A stretch of DNA of 64,000 nt, taken from positions 310,001 to 374,000 of the forward strand of contig NZ_BMSK01000003.1 of the NCBI RefSeq assembly GCF_014649115.1, written 5' to 3'. Positions 35,813 to 43,926 of this stretch are shown here, piece by piece; position 1 is the stretch's first letter; each line of letters begins with the position of its first letter. The notes below the pieces were generated by a model. It was not told the origin of the DNA. It saw only the letters and a program-made list of their open reading frames with translations, and ran no database searches. The position numbers and the translations under genes were made by a program. The stretch comes from Streptomyces eurythermus (GTDB taxonomy: Bacteria; Actinomycetota; Actinomycetes; Streptomycetales; Streptomycetaceae).

Positions 35813-36427
35813 GTGCTGGCGGACGGCGAGGTCGTCCTCCGGCCGATAAAGCTGCGCGACCAGCGGGCCTGGCGCGAGGTGAACCGGCGCAACCGCGACT
35901 GGCTGCGCCCCTGGGAGGCGACCATCCCGCCGCCCGCGCCGAGCGGTCCGGTGGCGCACCGGCCGACCTACCGTCAGATGGTCCGCCACCTGCGCTCCGA
36001 GGCCGGAGCGGGCCGGATGCTGCCGTTCGTCATCGAGTACCAGGGGCGGCTGGCCGGGCAGTTGACGGTCGCCGGGATCACCTGGGGCTCGATGTGCTCG
36101 GGGCACATCGGGTACTGGGTGGACGAGGCGGTGGCCGGGCGCGGGGTGGTGCCGACGGCGGTCGCGCTCGCGGTGGACCACTGCTTCCGCACCGTCGGCC
36201 TGCACCGCGTCGAGGTCTGTATTCGCCCCGAGAACCGGCCGAGCCGGCGCGTGGTGGAGAAACTCGGATTCCGCGAGGAGGGGCTGCGGCCGCGCTATCT
36301 GCACATCGACGGCGCCTGGCGCGACCATCTCGTCTTCGCGCTCACCGCGGAAGAGGTGCCCGACGGTTTGCTCACGCGGTGGCACCGGGCACGCTCTCAG
36401 CGGGCTCAGCGCACCGAGAGCCCATGA
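35813..36427 (+). CDS. GNAT acetyltransferase, RimJ/RimL type
   Basis: The 204-residue or longer N-acetyltransferase carries VVLRPIKLRDQRAWREVNRR at the start. The acetyl-CoA loop region is GYWVDEAVAGRGVVPTAV, with HRVEVCIRPENRPSRRVVEK and LGFREEGLRPRYLHIDGAWR after it, typical of ribosomal-protein-alanine acetyltransferases. GTG 35813 is a conventional start, but it has no ribosome site. A CTG at 35789 would overlap the mogA stop (CTGA), follow GGGGGTG, and add eight residues, NSPSWPVV after Met. In mycobacteria the rimJ gene holds the same place between moeA and sepX/glpR. The protein target is unknown. Confidence 0.88.
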   Translation: MLADGEVVLRPIKLRDQRAWREVNRRNRDWLRPWEATIPPPAPSGPVAHRPTYRQMVRHLRSEAGAGRMLPFVIEYQGRLAGQLTVAGITWGSMCSGHIGYWVDEAVAGRGVVPTAVALAVDHCFRTVGLHRVEVCIRPENRPSRRVVEKLGFREEGLRPRYLHIDGAWRDHLVFALTAEEVPDGLLTRWHRARSQRAQRTESP

Positions 36428-36554
36428 ATTGAAAATATGTTCGATTATTGAAAATCGCATCGTCGCGAAAAATGCTGGAAATATCAGCCAGATCGTGCGA
36501 CACACCGGCCCAATTGGCGGATGGCCTCACGCAAACCCCTCTACCGTGTGAGGC
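36428..36554 (+). promoter_or_regulatory. AT-rich leader and promoter region of sepX
   Basis: This 127-bp gap is strikingly AT-rich for the genome in its first 60 bp. ATTGAAAAT occurs at 36428-36436 and again at 36447-36455 (19-bp period), and CGATT...AATCG forms a small inverted repeat. A GACAC pentamer at 36499-36503 matches the short WhiA-type target but is too short to count as evidence. Likely role is a dedicated promoter for sepX. Confidence 0.45.
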
Positions 36555-37790
36555 GTGAGCAGCAGCGGCCTCATCTACGCAGTCATTGTCGGGGCCTGGG
36601 CCGCCTACTTGGTGCCGATGTGGCTCCGTAGGCAGGACGAGCTGAACGAGGCCCGTCCGACGGAACGCTTCAGCACCGCCATCCGGCTGCTTTCCGGACG
36701 GGCGGGCATGGAGCGCCGGTACGCCAGGGACCTGCGGGCGCGCTCCGCCCAGGAGGGGGAGCCGGACGCCGTCGACCCGGACGCCGTCACCGACTCGGTG
36801 GACGTCCGGGCCTTCGCCGTGCCCCCGACCCGCCGTCAGGAGGGCCTGGACGCCGAGCCCTTGGGCGACGGGCCGGAGGCGGTCGCGGACGCCGGGCCGG
36901 CCCGCGACGAGCCCCCCGCACCCGCGCCCGACCCCGCCTCCGTGCCCACCCCGCAGCGTGAACCGGTGGCACGGCGCGCGTCCTCGGCGCAGACGGCCGC
37001 CGCGCGCGCCCAGCGCTCGAAGGTGCTCGCGCGCCGCCGGCGCACCACGGTGATGCTCTTCCTCGCCTTCACCCTCGGCACGGTCATCGCCGCCGTCGGC
37101 GGCCTCGCCTTCCTGTGGGCGCCCGGCGTCCCGGCCGTGCTGCTCAGCGCCTACATCGCCTATCTGCGGGCGCAGGAACGGCGCCGCTTCGCCTATCAGA
37201 TGGACCGCCGCCGCGCCGAGGCCGCCGCCCAGCGTCTGCGGGAACGCCGGCCGCGCACCCGCGCCTCCCTGGAGGAGGACACCGGCGCCGGCGAGGCGGA
37301 CCCGGGCCAGGACGCGGGCACGGACGACGCGGAGCTGTCCGCGCTCGCCGCCGACCGGCGGGCGCTCGTGGAGCAGACCGACCACGCCGAGTGGGTCGAC
37401 CAGCAGCGCGAGCGGCAGCGGCGGCCCGGGCACGGCGAGAGCTGGGACCCGGTGCCGGTGCCCCTGCCGACGTACGTCACCGCGCCCGTCGCCCCGCGCG
37501 CCACCTCCGACGTGGACCTCGGGGCGCCCGACACCTGGAGCTCGGCGCGGTCCAGCGCGGTCGTGCCGGGGCAGGAGGCGGGCCGTGCGCCGCGGGACGG
37601 GACGGGCGAACGCCCCGAGCCGGCCGCGGCGGACAAGCCGGCGGACGGCCGCGGGGAGGCCCGCCCGCAGCCGCGGACCCGCTCGCGCGGCGCCGGCCCC
37701 GCCGCGGCCCGCCGGGCACGGGAGCGCGGCCGTACGCCGCTGTTCGACCAGTACGAGGACGGCGACCGGCCCCGCGCCGCCAACGAGTGA
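36555..37790 (+). CDS. sepX: Divisome membrane protein SepX/GlpR
   Basis: The 411-residue actinobacterial-specific protein has an N-terminal TM helix (LIYAVIVGAWAAYLVPMWLR, about 6-25) and a long acidic, Pro-rich cytoplasmic region. Two adjacent TM helices follow (about 165-188 and 190-204). The C-terminal charged tail is rich in Arg and Ala and ends with GRTPLFDQYEDGDRP. The topology and the rimJ/moeA neighbourhood match Streptomyces SepX, required for cross-walls and sporulation septa, and Corynebacterium GlpR, receptor of Glp. GTG 36555 is the start. The name rests on architecture and synteny. Confidence 0.85.
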   Translation: MSSSGLIYAVIVGAWAAYLVPMWLRRQDELNEARPTERFSTAIRLLSGRAGMERRYARDLRARSAQEGEPDAVDPDAVTDSVDVRAFAVPPTRRQEGLDAEPLGDGPEAVADAGPARDEPPAPAPDPASVPTPQREPVARRASSAQTAAARAQRSKVLARRRRTTVMLFLAFTLGTVIAAVGGLAFLWAPGVPAVLLSAYIAYLRAQERRRFAYQMDRRRAEAAAQRLRERRPRTRASLEEDTGAGEADPGQDAGTDDAELSALAADRRALVEQTDHAEWVDQQRERQRRPGHGESWDPVPVPLPTYVTAPVAPRATSDVDLGAPDTWSSARSSAVVPGQEAGRAPRDGTGERPEPAAADKPADGRGEARPQPRTRSRGAGPAAARRARERGRTPLFDQYEDGDRPRAANE

Positions 37791-37872
37791 CCTCGGTCAC
37801 CCCCGCCCTGACCAGTCAGGGAGCGGATTTCCGAGCACCCGGATCGGGATGCTAGAGTTTCACTCGTTGCAA

Positions 37873-37946
37873 GGGCCTGTGGCGCAGTCCGGTAGCGCAC
37901 CTCGTTCGCATCGAGGGGGCCAGGGGTTCAAATCCCCTCAGGTCCA
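37873..37946 (+). tRNA. tRNA-Ala (anticodon CGC)
   Basis: A complete 74-nt cloverleaf is visible: acceptor GGGCCTG with CAGGTCC, D stem GCGC/GCGC, and anticodon stem CCTCG/CGAGG with loop TTCGCAT (CGC at 37907-37909). The T arm is AGGGG/CCCCT with TTCAAAT, and the discriminator is A. The G3-U70 pair, the alanine identity element, is present. CCA is not encoded. It decodes GCG, an abundant codon here. Confidence 0.97.
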
Positions 37947-37957
37947 CTGCACGATGA

Positions 37958-37988
37958 GATCCCGTCGGTCATCACGACCGGCGGGATC
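37958..37988 (+). terminator. Terminator of the tRNA-Ala gene
   Basis: GATCCCGTCGGTC (37958-37970) pairs with GACCGGCGGGATC (37976-37988), a 13-bp stem with one G-U pair and a 5-nt loop, followed by TTCGTCGTTT. It begins 12 nt after the tRNA. Confidence 0.88.
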
Positions 37989-38053
37989 TTCGTCGTTTCC
38001 GGGGGGCCGAGGGTGCCGGATGGCCGGCACCCCGGTGCCCAGGGTGCCGTGGC

Positions 38054-38530
38054 TCACAGGCGCTTGGCGTAGCAGCGGCTTTCCTCGTGGTGGCGGTAGT
38101 AGCCGAACTTGGCGCACGGCTCGTAGCCGCTGGAGGCGTACAGGGCGATGGCCTCCGGCTGCTTGGTGCCCGTCTCCAGGACCATGCGGACCCGGCCGGC
38201 CGCGCGGGCGTCCTCCTCCAGGGCCGCGAGGATGCGGCGGGCCAGGCCCCGGCCGCGCATCTCCTCGATGACGAACATGCGCTTCAGCTCGGCGTCGCCG
38301 TCCTGGTTGCCCTCGTCGTTGTGGTCCTGGCTGCGCCAGCCGCCGGTCGCCACCGGGCGGTCCCGCTCGTCGTACGCGATCAGGAACACGCCCCGGGGCG
38401 GGTCGAAGTCCTCCGGTGCCAGGACCGTGGCGTCGCCCCCGTCGCCGTAGCGCACGTGGTACTCGGCCTGGACCTCGTCGTTGAGCTTGACGGCGTCGGG
38501 GTGATCGAAACGGACACGGCGTATATTCAT
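38054..38530 (-). CDS. GNAT family N-acetyltransferase
   Basis: The 158-residue acetyltransferase shows the GNAT core: IAYDERDRPVATGGWR (beta strands), LKRMFVIEEMRGRGLARRIL (motif A with the RGRGLA acetyl-CoA loop), and EAIALYASSGYEPC (motif B). It begins at ATG 38530 (MNIRRVRFDHPDAVKL). It is divergent from the exonuclease III gene. The acceptor is not predictable. Confidence 0.9.
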   Translation of the reverse strand: MNIRRVRFDHPDAVKLNDEVQAEYHVRYGDGGDATVLAPEDFDPPRGVFLIAYDERDRPVATGGWRSQDHNDEGNQDGDAELKRMFVIEEMRGRGLARRILAALEEDARAAGRVRMVLETGTKQPEAIALYASSGYEPCAKFGYYRHHEESRCYAKRL

Positions 38531-38609
38531 GCTGGGTATCGTACTTCTATGCAGTCGGTGGTGGTCCCGGGTTTTCGGACCCCGACCAGTGTGCCGGTAT
38601 CGTGCCGGG

Positions 38610-39413
38610 GTGCTGACTGTGACCACCGTGAACGTGAACGGGCTGCGGGCCGCCGCCAAGAAGGGCTTCGTGGAGTGGCTCGCCGGGACGGACGCGGACG
38701 TCGTCTGCCTCCAGGAGGTGCGCGCCGAGCCGCACCAGCTGCCCGAGGAGGTCCGGCAGCCCGACGGCTGGCACGTCGTGCACGCCCCGGCCGCCGCCAA
38801 GGGCCGTGCGGGCGTCTCCCTCTACACCCGGCGCGAGCCCGACCGGGTCCGGGTCGGCTTCGGCTCCGCCGAGTTCGACGGCAGCGGCCGGTACGTGGAG
38901 GCCGAGCTGCCCGGCGTCACCGTCGCCTCCCTCTATCTGCCCTCCGGCGAGGTCGGCACCGAACGGCAGGACGAGAAGGTCCGCTTCATGGCCGAGTTCC
39001 TCGTCCACCTTCAGGAGCTGCGCGAGCGCGCCGCCGCCGACGGGCGCGAGGTGCTGGTCTGCGGCGACTGGAACATCGCCCACCGCGAGGCGGACCTGAA
39101 GAACTGGCGCGGCAACACCAAGAACTCCGGCTTCCTGCCCGAGGAACGGGACTGGCTCGGCCGGGTGTTCGCCGCCGGGGAGGGCGGGTACGTCGACGTG
39201 GTGCGCGCGCTGCACCCGGACACCGAGGGGCCGTACAGCTGGTGGTCCTACCGCGGGCGGGCCTTCGACAACGACTCCGGCTGGCGCATCGACTACCACG
39301 TGGCCACCCCCGGGCTCGCCGGCCGTGCGGTCAAGGGGTTCGTGGAGCGGGCCGCCACGCACGCCGAACGCTGGTCGGACCACGCGCCGGTGACCGTCGT
39401 CTACGACCTCTAG
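38610..39413 (+). CDS. xth: Exodeoxyribonuclease III / AP endonuclease (ExoA/Xth family)
   Basis: The 267-residue enzyme cleaves at abasic sites in base excision repair. Conserved motifs are VNVNGLRAAAKKGF, VVCLQEVRAEPHQLPEE (the metal-binding Glu), LVCGDWNIAHREADLKNW (DxN), GYVDVVRALHPDTEGPYSWW, IDYHVATP and the terminal WSDHAPVTVVYDL (catalytic SDH). GTG 38610 is the likely start (VLTVTTVNVNG). Length fits ExoIII (about 260-270). Confidence 0.94.
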   Translation: MLTVTTVNVNGLRAAAKKGFVEWLAGTDADVVCLQEVRAEPHQLPEEVRQPDGWHVVHAPAAAKGRAGVSLYTRREPDRVRVGFGSAEFDGSGRYVEAELPGVTVASLYLPSGEVGTERQDEKVRFMAEFLVHLQELRERAAADGREVLVCGDWNIAHREADLKNWRGNTKNSGFLPEERDWLGRVFAAGEGGYVDVVRALHPDTEGPYSWWSYRGRAFDNDSGWRIDYHVATPGLAGRAVKGFVERAATHAERWSDHAPVTVVYDL

Positions 39414-39445
39414 GGGCCCCGGGCTCCAGGGGCCCCGGGGCCGCC

Positions 39446-40111
39446 TCAGTCCCGCTTGTTCAGCCGGCGGTCCAGGGCCAGGGAGAGTTCCGCCTCCACC
39501 ACGCTGCGGGCCAGCGGGCGCAGCCGCCGCAGGTCGTCCTCGGGGGCGTGGCGCGAGATCACGTCGGCGAACAGGTCGGCCAGCGCCTCGGCGTGCTCGC
39601 GGACGCGGGCGGCGGCGGCCAGCACCTCGGCGAGCGGGATGCCCTCGCGCACCAGCGCCGAGGAGACGTCCAGCAGCCGCCGGCTGATGTGCACGATCTC
39701 GTCGCCGTCGGTGCCTAGATAGCCCAGCTCCATCGCGGCGGCCAGGTTCTCCGGTGTGACCTCGCCCTCGAAGCGGGCGGCGAGTTCCTCGGGGGTGAGG
39801 CGGACCGGCTCCTCCTCGGTGGGCGGGCCCACGCCCAGCAGGTCGGCGACATCGCGGCCCTGGTCCAGGGCCTCGGCGAGTTCCGCTATACCGCTGAGGG
39901 TGTGGCCGCGCTCCAGCAGGGCCGCGATGGTGCGCAGCCGGGCCAGGTGATGGTCGTCGTACCAGGCGATGCGCCCCTCGCGCCGGGGCGGCGCGAGCAG
40001 CCCCCGCTCGCGGTAGAAGCGCAGGGTGCGCACGGTGATGCCGGCCAGCCGGGCCAGCTCCTCCATGCGGTACTCGCGCGGGCCTTCCCTGTGCTCTGCG
40101 TCCTCTGCCAC
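39446..40111 (-). CDS. MerR family transcriptional regulator
   Basis: The 221-residue regulator has an N-terminal MerR winged HTH (YRMEELARLAGITVRTLRFY, then REGRIAWYDDHHLARLRTI), a coiled-coil region, and a larger helical C-terminus without the metal-binding cysteines of MerR/ZntR. It is divergent from the monooxygenase/hydrolase/SDR operon with a gap of about 133 bp, so it probably activates or represses that operon in response to an organic ligand. The start is GTG 40111. Confidence 0.9.
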   Translation of the reverse strand: MAEDAEHREGPREYRMEELARLAGITVRTLRFYRERGLLAPPRREGRIAWYDDHHLARLRTIAALLERGHTLSGIAELAEALDQGRDVADLLGVGPPTEEEPVRLTPEELAARFEGEVTPENLAAAMELGYLGTDGDEIVHISRRLLDVSSALVREGIPLAEVLAAAARVREHAEALADLFADVISRHAPEDDLRRLRPLARSVVEAELSLALDRRLNKRD

Positions 40112-40196
40112 GCCCGCAGCCTAAGGTGTACCCCCGGTAACTTTCCCTTCCCCGCCCCCTACCGCTCGGTACGGAGCTGCTCTACAGTCCCATTGC

Positions 40197-40212
40197 GCCA
40201 GTGTTCACTGGC
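40197..40212. promoter_or_regulatory. Palindrome upstream of the BVMO operon, probable operator
   Basis: The arms GCCAGTG (40197-40203) and CACTGGC (40206-40212) are exact reverse complements around TT. The site is 33 bp before the monooxygenase start, within the MerR-divergent gap, so it likely overlaps the promoter. Which regulator binds is inferred. Confidence 0.55.
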
Positions 40213-40244
40213 ACAGTTCCTAGGTGATGCGTGGAGGCTTCGGG

Positions 40245-41753
40245 ATGGCCGAGCACGAGCATGTACGGGTGGCGGTGATCGGGTCCGGGTTCGGCGGGCT
40301 GGGGGCCGCCGTGCGGCTGCGCCGGGAGGGAGTCACCGACTTCGTGGTCCTGGAACGGGCCGGCAGCGTCGGCGGCACCTGGCGGGACAACAGCTACCCC
40401 GGGTGCGCCTGTGACGTGCCCTCGCACCTGTACTCCTTCTCCTTCGCGCCCAACCCCGACTGGCCGCGCACCTTCTCCGGGCAGCGGCACATCCGCGCCT
40501 ACCTGGAGCACGTCACCGACCTGTTCGGGCTGCGCCCGCACATCCGGTTCGACTCCGAGGTCAAGCTGATGACCTGGGACGAGGACAACCTGTGGTGGAC
40601 CATCGAGACCACCCGCGGCACCCTGCGCGCCGACGTCGTCGTCTCCGCCACCGGGCCGCTGTCCGACCCGAAGATCCCCGAGATCCCGGGCCTGGACTCC
40701 TTCCCGGGGAAGGTGTTCCACTCCGCCCGCTGGGACCACGACTACGACCTGCGCGGCAAGCGGGTCGCCATGGTCGGCACCGGCGCCTCCGCGATCCAGA
40801 TCGTGCCCGCCATCCAGCCGGAGGTCGGCCGGCTCACCCTCTTCCAGCGCACCCCGCCGTGGGTGATGCCCCGTGTGGACCGCGCCATCAGCGGGGCCGA
40901 ACGCTGGCTGCACCGGCGGCTGCCCGTCACCGCGCAGGCCCGGCGCGGGCTGCTGTGGGGCATCCGGGAACTCCAGGTGCAGGCGTTCACCAAGCACCCC
41001 GACGAACTCGGGCTCGTCGAACAGCTCGCCAAGCGGAACATGGCCCGCTCCATCAAGGATCCCGCCCTGCGCGCCAAGCTCACCCCGGACTACCGCATCG
41101 GCTGCAAGCGGATCCTGCTGTCCAGCGAGTACTACCCGGCGCTCGCCCGGCCCAACGTGGACGTCGTCGCCGGCGGGCTCACCGAGATCCGCGGCTCCAC
41201 CCTCGTGGCGGCCGACGGCACCGAGGCCGAGGTCGACGCGATCATCTTCGGCACCGGTTTCCACGTCACCGACATGCCCATCGCCGAGCGGGTGGCCCGC
41301 GCGGACGGGACCACGCTCGCGGAGAGCTGGAAGAACGGCATGCGGGCGCTGCGCGGCGCCTCGGCGGCCGGGTTCCCGAACTTCATGACGGTCATCGGGC
41401 CCAACACCGGCCTGGGCAACTCCTCGATGATCCTGATGATCGAGTCCCAGCTGAACTACCTGGCCGACTATCTGCGCCAGCTCGACGTCCTCGGCGGCCG
41501 GGCCGCCCTGGACGCCCGGCCCGCCGCCGTGGACGCCTGGAACGAGCGGGTCCAGGAGCGGATGAAGCGGACCGTGTGGAACACCGGCGGCTGCACCAGC
41601 TGGTACCTGGACCCGAGCGGCCGCAACACCACCATCTGGCCCGGCACGACCACCGAGTTCCGGCGCGCGACCCGGCGGGTGGACCTCGCGGAGTACGAGG
41701 TGATCCGCAAGCCGGCGCCGGTGGCGGGCCGCAAGAGCGAGGCCCTCGCGTGA
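40245..41753 (+). CDS. Flavin-containing (Baeyer-Villiger type) monooxygenase
   Basis: The 502-residue NADPH/FAD enzyme has two Rossmann motifs: FAD site IGSGFGG (G13, G15, G18) and NADPH site MVGTGASAIQI (from about 176). Between them is the BVMO fingerprint F153-G155-H159-W163 in FPGKVFHSARWD. The C-terminus has NTGGCTSWYLDPSGRN and WPGTT, typical of 4-hydroxyacetophenone or cyclic-ketone type enzymes. ATG 40245 has GGAGG seven bases upstream. It overlaps the hydrolase start (GTGA). It converts ketones to esters or lactones; exact substrate unknown. Confidence 0.93.
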   Translation: MAEHEHVRVAVIGSGFGGLGAAVRLRREGVTDFVVLERAGSVGGTWRDNSYPGCACDVPSHLYSFSFAPNPDWPRTFSGQRHIRAYLEHVTDLFGLRPHIRFDSEVKLMTWDEDNLWWTIETTRGTLRADVVVSATGPLSDPKIPEIPGLDSFPGKVFHSARWDHDYDLRGKRVAMVGTGASAIQIVPAIQPEVGRLTLFQRTPPWVMPRVDRAISGAERWLHRRLPVTAQARRGLLWGIRELQVQAFTKHPDELGLVEQLAKRNMARSIKDPALRAKLTPDYRIGCKRILLSSEYYPALARPNVDVVAGGLTEIRGSTLVAADGTEAEVDAIIFGTGFHVTDMPIAERVARADGTTLAESWKNGMRALRGASAAGFPNFMTVIGPNTGLGNSSMILMIESQLNYLADYLRQLDVLGGRAALDARPAAVDAWNERVQERMKRTVWNTGGCTSWYLDPSGRNTTIWPGTTTEFRRATRRVDLAEYEVIRKPAPVAGRKSEALA

Positions 41754-42688
41754 GCCGCCGTACCCCGGCCGCCCCCGGCGCCTGCGCCCCGCCCGAGCCC
41801 GCCCGCACCCTGACCGCCGTCTCCGCCGACGGCGCCCGGCTGCACGTCGAGGCGCACGGCCCCGAGGGCGCGCCCGCCGTCGTGCTCGCCCACGGCTGGA
41901 CCTGCTCGACGGCGTTCTGGGCGGCGCAGATACGGGACCTGGTCGCCGCCGGTCACCGGGTGATCGCCTACGACCAGCGGGGGCACGGGCGCAGTCCGGC
42001 CAGTCCCGTGTGCACCACCGAGGCGCTCGCGGACGACCTGGAAGCGGTGCTCGCGGCGACCCTCGCGCCCGGGGAGAAGGCGGTGATCGCCGGTCACTCC
42101 ATGGGCGGCATGACGGTCATGGCCGCCGCCGGGCGCCCCGGCTTCCGGGAGCACGCCGCCGCCGTCCTGCTGTGCAGCACGGGCAGTTCGCGGCTGGTCG
42201 CCGAGTCCCGCGTGGTGCCGTTGCGGGCCGGGCGCGTGCGCACCTGGCTCACCGGGCGCGTCCTCGGCTCGCGCGCCCCGCTCGGACCGGTCACGCCGGT
42301 GGCCAGGAGCATCCTCAAGTACGCCACCATGGGAGCCGGTTGCGCCCCGGACCGGGTCGAGGCGTGCGCGCGGATCGTGCACGCCTGTCCGCGCGCGGTG
42401 CGCCACGCGTGGTCGAAGGTGCTGGCCACGCTCGATCTCGACCACGGCGTACGGCGGTTGACCGTGCCCACCGCGGTGGTGTGCGGCACCTCCGACCGGC
42501 TCACGCCCCCGGTGCACGCCCGCGCGCTGGCCGCCGCGCTGCCGCACTCCCTCGGCGTCACCGAGCTGACCGGTGTCGGCCACATGACCCCCGTCGAGGC
42601 GCCGGAGACGGTGACCGGCCGCATCCGCGAACTCGTCGGCACGTATGTCACGGGGGCCGCCCCCGTGCGGATCAAGGAGGGCGCATGA
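41750..42688 (+). CDS. Alpha/beta hydrolase
   Basis: The 312-residue serine hydrolase has oxyanion residues in VLAHGWTCSTAFWA and nucleophile Ser117 in IAGHSMGGMTVMAA. The acid lies in CGTSDRLTPP and the catalytic His in GVGHMTPVEAPE. It starts at GTG 41750, overlapping the monooxygenase stop, and overlaps the SDR gene (ATGA), so all three are coupled. In this context it is a likely ester or lactone hydrolase acting on the monooxygenase product. Confidence 0.92.
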   Translation: MSRRTPAAPGACAPPEPARTLTAVSADGARLHVEAHGPEGAPAVVLAHGWTCSTAFWAAQIRDLVAAGHRVIAYDQRGHGRSPASPVCTTEALADDLEAVLAATLAPGEKAVIAGHSMGGMTVMAAAGRPGFREHAAAVLLCSTGSSRLVAESRVVPLRAGRVRTWLTGRVLGSRAPLGPVTPVARSILKYATMGAGCAPDRVEACARIVHACPRAVRHAWSKVLATLDLDHGVRRLTVPTAVVCGTSDRLTPPVHARALAAALPHSLGVTELTGVGHMTPVEAPETVTGRIRELVGTYVTGAAPVRIKEGA

Positions 42689-43569
42689 GCAGGGTGAGCC
42701 TCGAAGGGCAGGTCGCGGTCGTCACGGGAGCCGCGCGCGGCGTCGGTGAGCTGCTGGCGCGCAAACTGTCCGCGCGCGGGGCGCGGGTGGCGCTGGTCGG
42801 GCTGGAGGAGGAGGCGCTCAAGGAGGTCTCCGGGCGGCTGCACCACGACAGCGCCTACTGGTACGCCGACGTCACCGACCACGAGACCATGAGCCGGGTC
42901 GCGCGGGAGGTGAAGGAGCGCTTCGGGAAGGTCGACATCGTCGTCGCCAACGCCGGTGTGGCGACCGGCGGTCCGTTCACGGACTCCGATCCGGTGGCCT
43001 GGCGGCGGGTGATCGAGGTGAACCTGATCGGGTCGGCGGTGACCGCGCGCGCCTTCCTGCCGGTGCTGGCGGAGAGCCGGGGCTATCTGCTGCAGATCGC
43101 CTCGCTGGCCGCGCTCACCCCCGCGCCGATGATGACGGCGTACTGCGCGTCCAAGGCGGGCGTGGAGGCGTACGCGCACAGCCTGCGCGCCGAGGTCGGC
43201 TACCAGGGCGTGCGGGTCGGCGTGGCCTACCTGTCGTGGACCGACACCGACATGGTGCGCGGTGCCGACCAGGACGACGTGATGCGCGAGCTGCGGCAGC
43301 GGCTGCCCTGGCCGTCGAACAAGACCTACCCGCTGGGTCCGGCGGTGGACCGGCTGGTCGCCGGGATCGAGCGGCGCTCGGCGCATGTGTACGGGCAGTG
43401 GTGGCTGCGCGGCATGCAGGGGGTGCGCGGCTATCTGCCGGCGCTCATCGGGACGGTCGGGCAGCGGGAGATGAAGCGGTTCGCGCCCCGGCTGCGGGGG
43501 ATGTCCTCCGGGCTCGTCGGCGCAGGTGGGGCGGCCGACGAGGAGGCCCGCGCCACACACCGTAACTGA
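42685..43569 (+). CDS. Short-chain dehydrogenase/reductase
   Basis: The 294-residue Rossmann enzyme has the cofactor motif TGAARGVG near residue 15, NAGVA, and the catalytic Ser140, Tyr153 and Lys157 (YCASK). The C-terminal part is longer than minimal SDRs. It starts at ATG 42685 within the hydrolase stop. As the third gene of the operon it could oxidise an alcohol to the ketone used by the monooxygenase, or act on a downstream product. Confidence 0.93.
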   Translation: MSRVSLEGQVAVVTGAARGVGELLARKLSARGARVALVGLEEEALKEVSGRLHHDSAYWYADVTDHETMSRVAREVKERFGKVDIVVANAGVATGGPFTDSDPVAWRRVIEVNLIGSAVTARAFLPVLAESRGYLLQIASLAALTPAPMMTAYCASKAGVEAYAHSLRAEVGYQGVRVGVAYLSWTDTDMVRGADQDDVMRELRQRLPWPSNKTYPLGPAVDRLVAGIERRSAHVYGQWWLRGMQGVRGYLPALIGTVGQREMKRFAPRLRGMSSGLVGAGGAADEEARATHRN

Positions 43570-43657
43570 TCGACATGCGGAGGGTGTTGGCCCGTGTGAA
43601 TCTGGTCGAGGCCCCACCGAGGGGCCAAACCCCCACCCACCACGGGAGTGAACCCAC

Positions 43658-43873
43658 ATGGGTATGAAGGACCAGATGCAGGACAAGTCCCGCCAGGCCA
43701 AGGAGAAGGCCCAGGAGAAGACGGGGCAGACCCGCGAGAAGGCCGGCGAGCGGATCCAGCAGGGCCGTCAGGGCCGGCAGGGCCAGCCGCAGCGCGGCAC
43801 CCAGAACCACCGTGACATCGAGGACACGGAGCAGCAGGTGCGGGACCGGTTCAACCAGGACTACGACGCCTAG
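43658..43873 (+). CDS. Small hydrophilic stress-type protein (CsbD-like)
   Basis: The 71-residue protein is built from charged residues and Gln: QAKEKAQEKTGQTREKAGER, then a Gln/Arg/Gly tract and an acidic end. Such Lys/Glu/Gln helices resemble CsbD or LEA-like stress proteins, but no specific family motif is decisive. The start at ATG 43658 is followed by a second Met two codons later. It is followed by a strong hairpin and is convergent with the tricorn gene. Confidence 0.7.
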   Translation: MGMKDQMQDKSRQAKEKAQEKTGQTREKAGERIQQGRQGRQGQPQRGTQNHRDIEDTEQQVRDRFNQDYDA

Positions 43874-43886
43874 TCCGGTCCCATGA

Positions 43887-43919
43887 CGTGGGGTGCCCTT
43901 CGCCGGAGGGCACCCCACG
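43887..43919. terminator. Bidirectional terminator between the small protein and tricorn genes
   Basis: CGTGGGGTGCCCT (43887-43899) and AGGGCACCCCACG (43907-43919) form a perfect 13-bp stem with a 7-nt loop. It lies between the two convergent stops, 14 bp after the first gene's stop. Confidence 0.88.
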
Positions 43920-43926
43920 CCCCCGT

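Noticed and set aside
36499..36503. WhiA box GACAC upstream of sepX
   Set aside because: A five-base match is expected by chance in any gap this size; it is noted only as a lead.
37873..37946. Integration site for a mobile element at tRNA-Ala
   Set aside because: No integrase, no direct repeat of the tRNA 3' end and no composition change nearby.
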